This document shows positions 1 to 7,520 of a DNA stretch of 29,075 nt, one piece after another (positions within the stretch are counted from its first letter, which is position 1; each line of letters opens with the position of its first letter). Both the position numbers and the translations under genes were made by a program. The stretch is from positions 1 through 29,075 of IMG/VR virus record IMGVR_UViG_3300020601_000762; one strand, given 5' to 3'. Under the pieces are notes generated by a model, which was not told where the DNA came from, made no database searches, and saw only the letters and a list, made by a program, of their open reading frames with translations. The DNA comes from a virus.

Positions 1-194
1 ATGAAATTGACATTAATGGTAGTGTAACATCGGCAACAAGCACTTTGTTGGTAGACGGAGTCAATGGTGTTATACCTGGAGCCAATATTACTGGTGTGAT
101 ACCAGGTTACATTAGTTTAGTTACTTTACAAACTGAAGTAGCAGCAAGCACAGATTTTGCTGACTTTCAAGCAAGAATAGCAGCATTAACATAA
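1..194 (+). CDS. C-terminal end of a phage structural protein (partial)
   Basis: The reading frame is open from the left edge (first full codon at base 3) to a TAA stop at 192-194, so only the last 63 residues are visible. The segment is rich in Gly, Thr, Val and Ile and contains PGANITGVIPGYI, followed by a helical end (TEVAASTDFADFQARIAAL). Low-complexity, beta-prone sequence of this kind is usual in tail-fibre or other virion proteins, and the next genes downstream are of that type. No specific family can be named from the fragment. The late-promoter-like sequence just after its stop suggests it ends a transcription unit or is followed by a second entry point. Confidence 0.6.
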   Translation, partial: EIDINGSVTSATSTLLVDGVNGVIPGANITGVIPGYISLVTLQTEVAASTDFADFQARIAALT

Positions 195-196
195 TG

Positions 197-210
197 CTAA
201 ATATATAAAA
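197..210 (+). promoter_or_regulatory. Possible late promoter -10 box
   Basis: CTAAATATATAAAA lies in the only 32-base gap before the fibre gene. It shares TAAATA with the T4 late-promoter box TATAAATA. It is a weaker match than the three GATAAATA boxes elsewhere in the window. Confidence 0.35.
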
Positions 211-226
211 GAACAGGACGTATAAC

Positions 227-1867
227 ATGGCAAGTAGATTTCCACTCATATTAGATGAAACAAATAACCAGTTAAGAGAACTGCCAGTAGGTGACGATCT
301 TGATCTAACTGGTAACAATCTAACTGGACTGTCAACATTATCAACCACAGGTGGAATTACAGCAGGCGGAACTATAAACGGGGCTTTGTTAACAGCAACA
401 AATGCCACTATATCAGGAAACATAGAAGCACTAACTTATACAATAGGCGGCGCAAACCTATTAGAGTCAATTGATTTTGCTGACATTCAAAATGCTCCTA
501 CTATTCCAACAGATGTTAATCAGTTAGGGGACGTTGACGAATTATTAGGCGGCGGATTTAGTGGCGACTATAACGATTTAACAAATTTGCCAAGCATTCC
601 AACTGATATACAAGACTTGACTGATAATAATAGTTTGATTCCTGATGATATAAATGATCTTACAGACGTAGATGGATTGCTAAGTTCAGGTGGAGCGTTT
701 CAAACATTATCTGATACATTCCAATTTGCTAATAACGCAAACAAATTAGTAATAGTGTCAGCAGATGAGCAATCACTTGCGCCTATTACTATACAAACAG
801 TGCTAGACAATATTAGTTCAGCACAGATAACAGGTGCGTTAGGATTCACTCCATATGATGATTCAAATCCAGACGGGTATATAAATGATAGTCAAGGAGT
901 AGTTCAAGCATTAGGATTTGCTCCATACGATGACGCTAACCCTGCAGGATATATAAGCACAGTTACAGAAGCAGCAGTAACTGGCGCACTAGGATTCACA
1001 CCTTACAATAATACTAACCCAGATGGATATATTAATAATGCCGCAGGTGTTATCAATGCCCTTGGATATACACCTTATGATGGTGCTAATAATTCCGAAG
1101 GATTCCTAACTGCTGAAGCAGATAACTTGGATAGTGTTGTAGAAAGAAATGATACTACTACAAGATCAATAAACACAGGAGCAGTAACTTCTACTGGCGC
1201 ACTTACTGGTACTAACTTAGTAATGAGCAGTGGAGGCATAAATTTTAACCATAGTAATGCTGTAACTATAGATTCAGCAAGTGGCAACACAATTACACTT
1301 GGTAGCAACGGCGGTGCTGGAGTTGTTTTAGATTCGCCAACTTTCGTACAAATTAACAGAGAACTCCGCCCTAGTGGCACAGTAGGTTTAGGAAATGCTA
1401 GTAACTTCTTTAATAGTGCGTTTATTACTGATCTTACACTAAACACAATTAGTAGCACAAATACAGCATTAAGTTTGTCAACTACAGGCGCAAATAGTGT
1501 ACTAACTTTAGACGCACAATCAGGTGTTAGAATAGGTCCTAATGCTGATTATGTAGAATTACCATCAGGAACAACTGCCACTCGTCCATCTAGTCCTAAC
1601 GTTGGCTCATTTATGTATAATACTGACGTCGGACGCTACTTTGAGATTTATGATCCAAACAGATTCTTCGTTAACAGTGGAGGCAGTGGATATAATCAAG
1701 GCGGCTGGATGCAAGTTTTTGTACCTTACGGAGGTACACCGGGATTAACAGATACATACAGAGGCATGTTAGCTGTAGCAGATGGTAGCTCATGGGATCC
1801 AACTGGGAATGGTGACGAAGCACTGATGTGTTTTCTAAACGATGCTTGGGTAACAGTAGCATTTTAA
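227..1867 (+). CDS. Tail-fibre-like structural protein with ALGFTPY repeats
   Basis: A 546-residue virion protein, probably part of a tail fibre or of a structure that contacts the host surface. Its clearest mark is four copies of an ALGFTPY(D/N) motif beginning near residues 204, 228, 254 and 278, spaced 24-26 residues apart and each followed by a NP-x-GYI-like turn. This repeat type is widespread in fibre proteins of tailed phages. The region before it has DLTDxxxLIPDDINDLTDVDGLL-type spacer repeats; the end (residues ~440-546) is richer in Gly, aromatic residues and Trp, as expected for a globular tip. The next gene follows after 9 bases. It could instead be a baseplate-attached fibre subunit; no enzymatic motif is seen. 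The start at 227 is chosen because AGGACG lies about 6 bases upstream and only 32 bases separate it from the previous stop. Confidence 0.75.
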   Translation: MASRFPLILDETNNQLRELPVGDDLDLTGNNLTGLSTLSTTGGITAGGTINGALLTATNATISGNIEALTYTIGGANLLESIDFADIQNAPTIPTDVNQLGDVDELLGGGFSGDYNDLTNLPSIPTDIQDLTDNNSLIPDDINDLTDVDGLLSSGGAFQTLSDTFQFANNANKLVIVSADEQSLAPITIQTVLDNISSAQITGALGFTPYDDSNPDGYINDSQGVVQALGFAPYDDANPAGYISTVTEAAVTGALGFTPYNNTNPDGYINNAAGVINALGYTPYDGANNSEGFLTAEADNLDSVVERNDTTTRSINTGAVTSTGALTGTNLVMSSGGINFNHSNAVTIDSASGNTITLGSNGGAGVVLDSPTFVQINRELRPSGTVGLGNASNFFNSAFITDLTLNTISSTNTALSLSTTGANSVLTLDAQSGVRIGPNADYVELPSGTTATRPSSPNVGSFMYNTDVGRYFEIYDPNRFFVNSGGSGYNQGGWMQVFVPYGGTPGLTDTYRGMLAVADGSSWDPTGNGDEALMCFLNDAWVTVAF

Positions 1868-1876
1868 GGGGCAATA

Positions 1877-2623
1877 ATGGCAATACAAACAATAAACATA
1901 GGATCAGCAGCAAATGACGGAACAGGGGATGATTTACGTGAAGCCTTTGTTAAGGTAAATGCTAATTTTAGTGAATTAGATTTAGTTGCGGTACAGACAG
2001 CACAAAACGTAGGATCAAGCGGCGGACAAGTGTTCAAAGAACAAGTAAGTAACACTATGAGCTTTAGACGTATCGTGGGTGGCTCTAATATTAATATAAC
2101 AGAGTTAGATAACACGCTAGTTGTAGATGGTACTGTACCAGATCAAAGTTACAGTGTTGTTGCTGACAACGGTTCTATATTACTAGGAAATGGCCAAAGT
2201 TTTGCTATATATGGCGGCGAAGGTGTAACAACTAGTTCTGATAATAACGCTAGTCCTAATCCACAAATTATAATTGATGCTAGTTTAGAAAACGATTTGA
2301 GTCCAGTTCTAGCAGCATCCTTAGATGCTAATAGTCAAAACATAACTGGTGTGAATAATTTATCAAGCACCAGTAGCTTGACTGGAACACTTTCTGTATC
2401 TACTACAGGAACTATAGGTACACTTATTCCTACTAATATTAAAACCAGTGGTACTGAAAGTGTTAACTATGAAAACAACTTGGGTAGATTTCTTACATGG
2501 GATTTAGGAGATATTGGAGGAGCATACGAGGGGGCTTTACAGTTTATTATAGGAAATCAAGATGTTGATCTTGGTACCTTTACTTCCCCATCGCAAGGAG
2601 AGATCGATCTTGGGAGCATATAA
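1877..2623 (+). CDS. Phage structural protein, fibre-associated
   Basis: A 248-residue protein. The N-terminus (MAIQTINIGSAANDGTGD, then LREAFVKVNANFSELD) is a recurring opening of virion proteins in marine T4-like phages and may be a docking element to the baseplate or to a neighbouring fibre. The body is Ser/Thr/Asn/Gly-rich and beta-prone (NLSSTSSLTGTLSVSTTGTIG), similar in style to the preceding fibre gene. It ends one base before the start of the 1163-residue gene, with AAGGAGAG about 20 bases upstream of that start. No catalytic motif is seen. It is probably a fibre or whisker component; the exact role cannot be read from the sequence. Confidence 0.65.
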   Translation: MAIQTINIGSAANDGTGDDLREAFVKVNANFSELDLVAVQTAQNVGSSGGQVFKEQVSNTMSFRRIVGGSNINITELDNTLVVDGTVPDQSYSVVADNGSILLGNGQSFAIYGGEGVTTSSDNNASPNPQIIIDASLENDLSPVLAASLDANSQNITGVNNLSSTSSLTGTLSVSTTGTIGTLIPTNIKTSGTESVNYENNLGRFLTWDLGDIGGAYEGALQFIIGNQDVDLGTFTSPSQGEIDLGSI

Positions 2624-5600
2624 ATGGCACTACCACAATGGACAGTAAATAACGGCCATAACTTTGGCACGTTTGCCGAAAGAGCTACGCAAAATATACC
2701 TCTTCCTTTACAAAGTACAGAAGGTGTTACTACAGCATTAATAAGTGGTAAGTTACCAACTGGTATGCGTATAGAAGATAATGCTGTTAAAGGCACACCA
2801 AACTTTCTTGCTGAAATAACAACTTTTGCCTTTGTAGTTAGAGCTACCTCAGCTGATGGTATAGCTGATAGAACTTTAAAAATTACAATAGATGGTTATG
2901 ATGAGCCGCAATGGATTACAGAACCAGGATTGTTACCAGTAGGTAATAATAAAACTTATTTTATATTAGATAGTTCCCCAGTTGATTTTCAATTAGAAGT
3001 GTTAGATGATGACACACAGGTTGGAGAAGTGTTAGAATACTTTTTAGGAACAGATAGCACAGCATCTGGTACATTACCTCCTGGCTTAACAATGTCTAAA
3101 AGTGGCAGAATTACTGGTATTATAGATCCTATACGTGCCTTAGACATTAATGAAATCAAACTGGGATACGATGCGGGCAGATATGGCATAACATTTGATT
3201 GGGGTGCTAGGTCTGATGATACTATTGAAAGTTATTACTATGGTGATATAGAATTAACTAATTTAGATTTGGTGCGTCCTCCACGTAAACTTAATAGGAA
3301 ATATGATTTTGTTGTTACTGTTACAGATGGCACAGCATTTAGTAGCAGACAGTTTACAATATATGTTATTACAGATGAATTTACTCGTGCTGACAATACT
3401 ATCATGCAAGTAGGGACTAATGTGTTTGTAAGTGACATGACATTTGAAAGAGTGCCTATTTGGGTTACTCCAAGTGATCTTGGGCAGCGTAGAGCAAATA
3501 ACTACCAAACAATATATTTGAATATTATTGACCAGCCTACCGTATCAGGTGCTATTCGTTATGATTTACAGCAAAGAAATCCTGGTGTTTATAAACTTAC
3601 TGCTACAAATGAAATAACCACAGGTTATTATGACTTAACAGGAGTGCTTCCATTTTTTCCTGTAGCCAATAGAGGACCAAATAGCACTTTACAGGATGGT
3701 ACACCTAATCCTATCACAGTAGATGAATTTACAATAATTACACCAGAGAGTGTAAGTGAACTACCTCCTGGGTTAGGACTAGATCCAAACACTGGTGAAG
3801 TTGCTGGTATTATTCCGTATCAACCTGCTGTAAGTAGAGATTATAAATTTAGTGTCAATGCTTTACGCTTTAACGAAGACACAGGATTAGTTACTGTATT
3901 TGGAACATTTATTGAAGATACATTATCAGGCACTTCTAGTATAAAAATAGCAAAACTTTCTACGGATTTGACTGATGGAATAGACGATTTAGCAGCGTTA
4001 GTAAATCAGCAAATAGAATTAAATGGCAGAAACTATACAATTACGAGTGTAAATGATACCAATGTAGATTTTGATTTACTACAAATAAGTCCAAATTTAC
4101 AACCTTTATACAAATACAATCCACTTACAGTAGCAGAATCAGCACAGTCAACAGATTATTTTTATGTTGATACTTTAAATACTACCGATGTATTATTTTA
4201 TAACGAACGTGAATTAAATTATAGTAATACAGAGAAATACATAATTAAAAACGCAGCAGCATATGTAAAATACACTGTAGAAACAACAATTGATAATAAT
4301 TTAGAACTTAAAACAAATATTGCTCGTCCAGATAGTAGTGCTGAATCAATGTTAGACACACTTAATGACTTTTTAGCAGTAGGAGATTTACCTGCCTATA
4401 TTACTGCTACTACAGGAATAAACGGAATATACAAACTGTTAATGTATGTGCCAGAAAATAGCAATACAACCAATACCTCTTATATCAAAAATTTATTCCA
4501 CACAGACGATAGTGTTGAAATTACAGCTACAAAGTTAGCAAACTATACTCGTATTGGACTAGATGTTCCATTACAAAGAGTTTTGAATGTTGGAAATACA
4601 ATCAGCCTTGGTGCTTCAAAAGCAGATAGTTTTAGTAAAAGTTTTACTCAAGATGAAAGTAATATTGTTGAAAAAATCAAAACATTTGATTTAAAGTTAA
4701 TTGGTGAAATAGATAGCGTATTAAGTTGGACATCTAATAGTAACTTAGGAACTATACAACCTAACTTACAAAGCACGTTTGCTGTTGAAGCTAAAAGTAC
4801 ATACGCCGGGGCAAATTTATCTTATTCTTTAGCAAGTGGTAGATTGCCATTTGGAATGTTATTAAGTCGTAATGGGGAAATAGTTGGCAAATTTCCTAGT
4901 ATAGGTACAGTTGAGAATCCAGGACTTACAAAATATGATTCTGATAACACAACGTTCGATGGCTTAACAACAACTAATGATAGAACTTTTAAATTTACTG
5001 TGTTGGCAAAAGACAGATTTGCGTACACTAGTATTTTACAAGAATTTACTATTACTATATCAACTGATGATACTAGACTATATAGTAATCTATATGTACA
5101 ACCTTTATTACCAAAAACACAAAGAGAAATATTTACAACTTTTATTAATGATCCTAATGTTTTTGATCCAGAAGTTTTATATAGACCAAGTGATCCAGAA
5201 TTTGGTGTACAAAAAGAACTTAGAAGTTTAATTTTTGCTGGAATAGAAACAAATTCTGTATCAGCATTTGGTGCTGCTAGTGTAAAAGGCGTAAAAAGAA
5301 AACAATATTACTTTGGTGACATAAAAACAGCAGTCGCAAAACAACCTGGAACAAATAATTCTGTATACGAAGTTGTATATATTGATTTAATAGATCCGGC
5401 TTTGCCTAAGAGTGGTAAAACTGCTGATTTCTTTTTCCAAAAAAATAGAAGCAAACGTATTACAGTAGACAGTATTGAAGTGGAACCAATTGATGACACA
5501 TTTGGTGGAGGCGCTGGTGGTGTTGATTTAAGTATTCTTAAAAAAGATGGGACTACATTTAAATTAGACCTTAGCAATCAATCTCTAAGAGTAGTTAAAA

Positions 5601-6115
5601 GAGGCGGCGGTATTGTAAATATTTCAGCTGTAAACACAATAAGTATATCAACTAGAGCAGGACCAGTAAGCATTGCCATTTCAAGTGTTGTAACTACAGA
5701 CGGCCTAGAAGAAACTTGGAGACTCCGTCCTGATTGGACAACAATAAAAGTTGATAGTGATGCCGTACAGGTCAGCGAAGAAGAAGATAGAAAAAACTAT
5801 ATCTCGAATATAGAAAAAATGAGAAAAAACATTAACTCTATGGGTACTACTAGCAAAGCATTTTTACCTTTATGGATGCAGACAGCACAAGGCAATGATT
5901 TACAAGAACTAGGTTATACTTTTGCTATTCCGTTGGCATATGTTAAACCTGGCAATGGAGAACAAATTAGAAGAAATGTTTTAAATTATATTACAACCAC
6001 AGGTTTTGATATTAAACAAATTGATTATGATATAGATCGGTATATTGTAAATTCAGTGACTGATGATTCTCTAGAACATTATATAATGTTCGGAAACTAT
6101 CAATTTAACAATTGA
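2624..6115 (+). CDS. Large tail/baseplate protein with putative Ig-like repeats
   Basis: A 1163-residue virion protein, the largest in the window. It holds several short units of the He_PIG (putative Ig) type: GKLPTGMRIEDNAVKGTP near residue 42, LPPGLTMSKSGRITGI near 151, LPPGLGLDPNTGEVAGI near 379 and LPFGMLLSRNGEIVGK near 740. In this family such units are small extracellular-type beta sandwiches that decorate surfaces or bind carbohydrate. Between them are long Asn/Asp/Thr-rich stretches without a known domain. The C-terminal ~120 residues change character, becoming mixed alpha/beta with a charged EEEDRKNYISNIEKMRKNI segment, and could be the attachment part. It lies inside the fibre cluster, and the following gene has its own late-promoter box. 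Tail fibre or baseplate spike are the main options. Confidence 0.7.
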   Translation: MALPQWTVNNGHNFGTFAERATQNIPLPLQSTEGVTTALISGKLPTGMRIEDNAVKGTPNFLAEITTFAFVVRATSADGIADRTLKITIDGYDEPQWITEPGLLPVGNNKTYFILDSSPVDFQLEVLDDDTQVGEVLEYFLGTDSTASGTLPPGLTMSKSGRITGIIDPIRALDINEIKLGYDAGRYGITFDWGARSDDTIESYYYGDIELTNLDLVRPPRKLNRKYDFVVTVTDGTAFSSRQFTIYVITDEFTRADNTIMQVGTNVFVSDMTFERVPIWVTPSDLGQRRANNYQTIYLNIIDQPTVSGAIRYDLQQRNPGVYKLTATNEITTGYYDLTGVLPFFPVANRGPNSTLQDGTPNPITVDEFTIITPESVSELPPGLGLDPNTGEVAGIIPYQPAVSRDYKFSVNALRFNEDTGLVTVFGTFIEDTLSGTSSIKIAKLSTDLTDGIDDLAALVNQQIELNGRNYTITSVNDTNVDFDLLQISPNLQPLYKYNPLTVAESAQSTDYFYVDTLNTTDVLFYNERELNYSNTEKYIIKNAAAYVKYTVETTIDNNLELKTNIARPDSSAESMLDTLNDFLAVGDLPAYITATTGINGIYKLLMYVPENSNTTNTSYIKNLFHTDDSVEITATKLANYTRIGLDVPLQRVLNVGNTISLGASKADSFSKSFTQDESNIVEKIKTFDLKLIGEIDSVLSWTSNSNLGTIQPNLQSTFAVEAKSTYAGANLSYSLASGRLPFGMLLSRNGEIVGKFPSIGTVENPGLTKYDSDNTTFDGLTTTNDRTFKFTVLAKDRFAYTSILQEFTITISTDDTRLYSNLYVQPLLPKTQREIFTTFINDPNVFDPEVLYRPSDPEFGVQKELRSLIFAGIETNSVSAFGAASVKGVKRKQYYFGDIKTAVAKQPGTNNSVYEVVYIDLIDPALPKSGKTADFFFQKNRSKRITVDSIEVEPIDDTFGGGAGGVDLSILKKDGTTFKLDLSNQSLRVVKRGGGIVNISAVNTISISTRAGPVSIAISSVVTTDGLEETWRLRPDWTTIKVDSDAVQVSEEEDRKNYISNIEKMRKNINSMGTTSKAFLPLWMQTAQGNDLQELGYTFAIPLAYVKPGNGEQIRRNVLNYITTTGFDIKQIDYDIDRYIVNSVTDDSLEHYIMFGNYQFNN

Positions 6116-6119
6116 AACC

Positions 6120-6127
6120 GATAAATA
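6120..6127 (+). promoter_or_regulatory. T4-type late promoter box GATAAATA
   Basis: GATAAATA lies 5 bases after the stop of the large structural gene and 18 bases before the next ATG. It differs from the T4 late consensus TATAAATA only at the first base. The same 8-mer occurs in the leaders at 17139 and 25591. An AGAAGGAA ribosome-binding site follows. Confidence 0.6.
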
Positions 6128-6144
6128 GTTAGAAGGAATTAACA

Positions 6145-6759
6145 ATGGCAAGCGCAATAGATGTAACAAATATAGACGAAAATTATCCAATCGCTGGAAT
6201 AGACAATGATAGTCAAGGCTTCCGTGATAATTTTACAGTTATTAAAACAAACTTAACTACAGCAGGACAAGAAATTAGCACGTTACAAACTAATCGTGCT
6301 AGAACAGATGCTGATAATAATCATGTTGGCAATAAAATTATTGATGCTGAGTTTGATGCGACAACTAAGTTAACATCACAATTTGCTGATACAACAAATA
6401 CGTACACAGCAGATTTTGGCGTGGGTATGGTACATAGTGTAACACTTACAAATCCAGCAGGAACTCCTACTGTTAGTTTTCAAGGTTGGCCTAGTAACGG
6501 TAGATATGCTGAAATGCGTTTGTTTTTAACCATTACAAAATCAGTTCCTGTTGATACTACTTGTACGTTAAATGCTACTAGTTATAAAGTTTATGGCGAT
6601 TTGATTCCTACAGGTCCAACTGCAAGTGATGGTGCTGCTAATTTCTTTAGTAGTAACAACTTTACTCATCCATGTGACGGGTCAACTGTTGTAATAGATA
6701 TTTTTACATTTGATTTTGGTAGCACACTTTATTTCAAATATATAGGCACGTTTGCTTAA
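6145..6759 (+). CDS. Phage structural protein, fibre/baseplate-type N-terminus
   Basis: A 204-residue protein. The first ~45 residues contain IDENYPIAGIDNDSQGFRDN and a helix ISTLQTNRAR, an opening shared by structural proteins of marine T4-like phages. A comparable GFRDNF / LREAF plus NxxFSxL pattern starts the 248-residue gene at 1877, so the two may use a common docking element. The rest is a beta-rich domain (residues ~75-204) with GVGMVHSVTLTNPAGTPTVS and aromatic residues near the end. It has its own late promoter box and an AGAAGGAA site 9 bases before the start. Probably a tail or fibre component; no specific T4 counterpart is recognised. Confidence 0.65.
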   Translation: MASAIDVTNIDENYPIAGIDNDSQGFRDNFTVIKTNLTTAGQEISTLQTNRARTDADNNHVGNKIIDAEFDATTKLTSQFADTTNTYTADFGVGMVHSVTLTNPAGTPTVSFQGWPSNGRYAEMRLFLTITKSVPVDTTCTLNATSYKVYGDLIPTGPTASDGAANFFSSNNFTHPCDGSTVVIDIFTFDFGSTLYFKYIGTFA

Positions 6760-6986
6760 TGCATCCAATAAGAGATTTTACCGATCTTTCTGATCAAGAG
6801 TTAGAAAAAAAATTAGTAAAATTAAATAATACTTATTTTATGACTGATTCTGATTATGTAAGACAACAAATGATTCTATTAATTGATAGTATGAAACTAG
6901 AATTAGACGACAGAAGACGCTCAAATATAAAAACAGTAAAGCAAGACCCTGAAAGTCCTCTTGACGATTTAATAAATATATCGTAA
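6759..6986 (+). CDS. Small conserved-type phage protein, helical
   Basis: A 75-residue protein whose ATG shares one base with the preceding stop (TAATG), so translation is probably coupled to the structural gene. The sequence is charged and helical: DLSDQELEKKLVKLNNTYF, then RQQMILLIDSMKLELDDRRR, and an acidic tail (QDPESPLDDLINIS). No membrane segment, Cys pair or catalytic motif is visible. Its position suggests a late product, possibly an assembly factor, but no function is recognised. Confidence 0.6.
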   Translation: MHPIRDFTDLSDQELEKKLVKLNNTYFMTDSDYVRQQMILLIDSMKLELDDRRRSNIKTVKQDPESPLDDLINIS

Positions 6987-6995
6987 AATACACGT

Positions 6996-7520
6996 ATGCT
7001 TATGAAAACAGATAAACTCGGTATCCCGCGATTTTCTAACCGTAATTTAATCGATATGATCTATAGTGGTCATGCGGATAAAGTTCATGTGGTATTGTGC
7101 GATACAAACGACGATGTAGACAAATTCAATGCCGCTATGGAAGAACAAGGCTTTGACAAACTACAAAAATATATCCCATTAGATGTAGATCAAAAGACTT
7201 TTGACGGTGTATGTCAAAGTGAATGGTTTATGCCTGATGAATACAAAGAACTAGATGTTGTTGCACATTTGTACAGTTTATGCGAAGGCGATGACAAACG
7301 TTTCCACAGAGTAAATGAAGAACTAGCAGAGTTCCAACGTAGAGAAATGTTTGATTTGTTGCGTTATATGATTTATCTTGTAGATTTTATGCGTGAGAAC
7401 GACATTGTGTGGGGTGTAGGACGTGGATCAAGTGTAGCAAGTTACGTGTTGTACTTAATTGGTGTACACAGAATTGACAGTGTCAAGTATGATTTAGACT
7501 GGCGTGAATTCCTAAGATGA
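6996..7520 (+). CDS. Truncated DNA polymerase III alpha (DnaE)-like protein lacking the catalytic aspartates
   Basis: A 174-residue protein. The C-terminal third, YMIYLVDFMRENDIVWGVGR followed by GSSVASYVLYLIGVHRIDSV and KYDLDWREFLR, closely resembles the start of the palm of bacterial C-family polymerases, where the family has GPGRGSxxGSLVAY...DPLxYxLLFERFLN. The GVGRGSSVAS motif is at residues 140-149. The segment before it (MPDEYKELDVVAHLYSLC, RVNEELAEF) also fits the region leading into the palm. In DnaE the next element is NPER...PDxDxDF with the catalytic aspartates; here the protein stops right after FLR, so these are missing, as is the N-terminal PHP domain. It cannot be a working polymerase alone. 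The stop overlaps the next ATG (ATGA). No clear ribosome-binding site precedes the ATG at 6996; a second ATG is at 7002. Confidence 0.65.
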   Translation: MLMKTDKLGIPRFSNRNLIDMIYSGHADKVHVVLCDTNDDVDKFNAAMEEQGFDKLQKYIPLDVDQKTFDGVCQSEWFMPDEYKELDVVAHLYSLCEGDDKRFHRVNEELAEFQRREMFDLLRYMIYLVDFMRENDIVWGVGRGSSVASYVLYLIGVHRIDSVKYDLDWREFLR

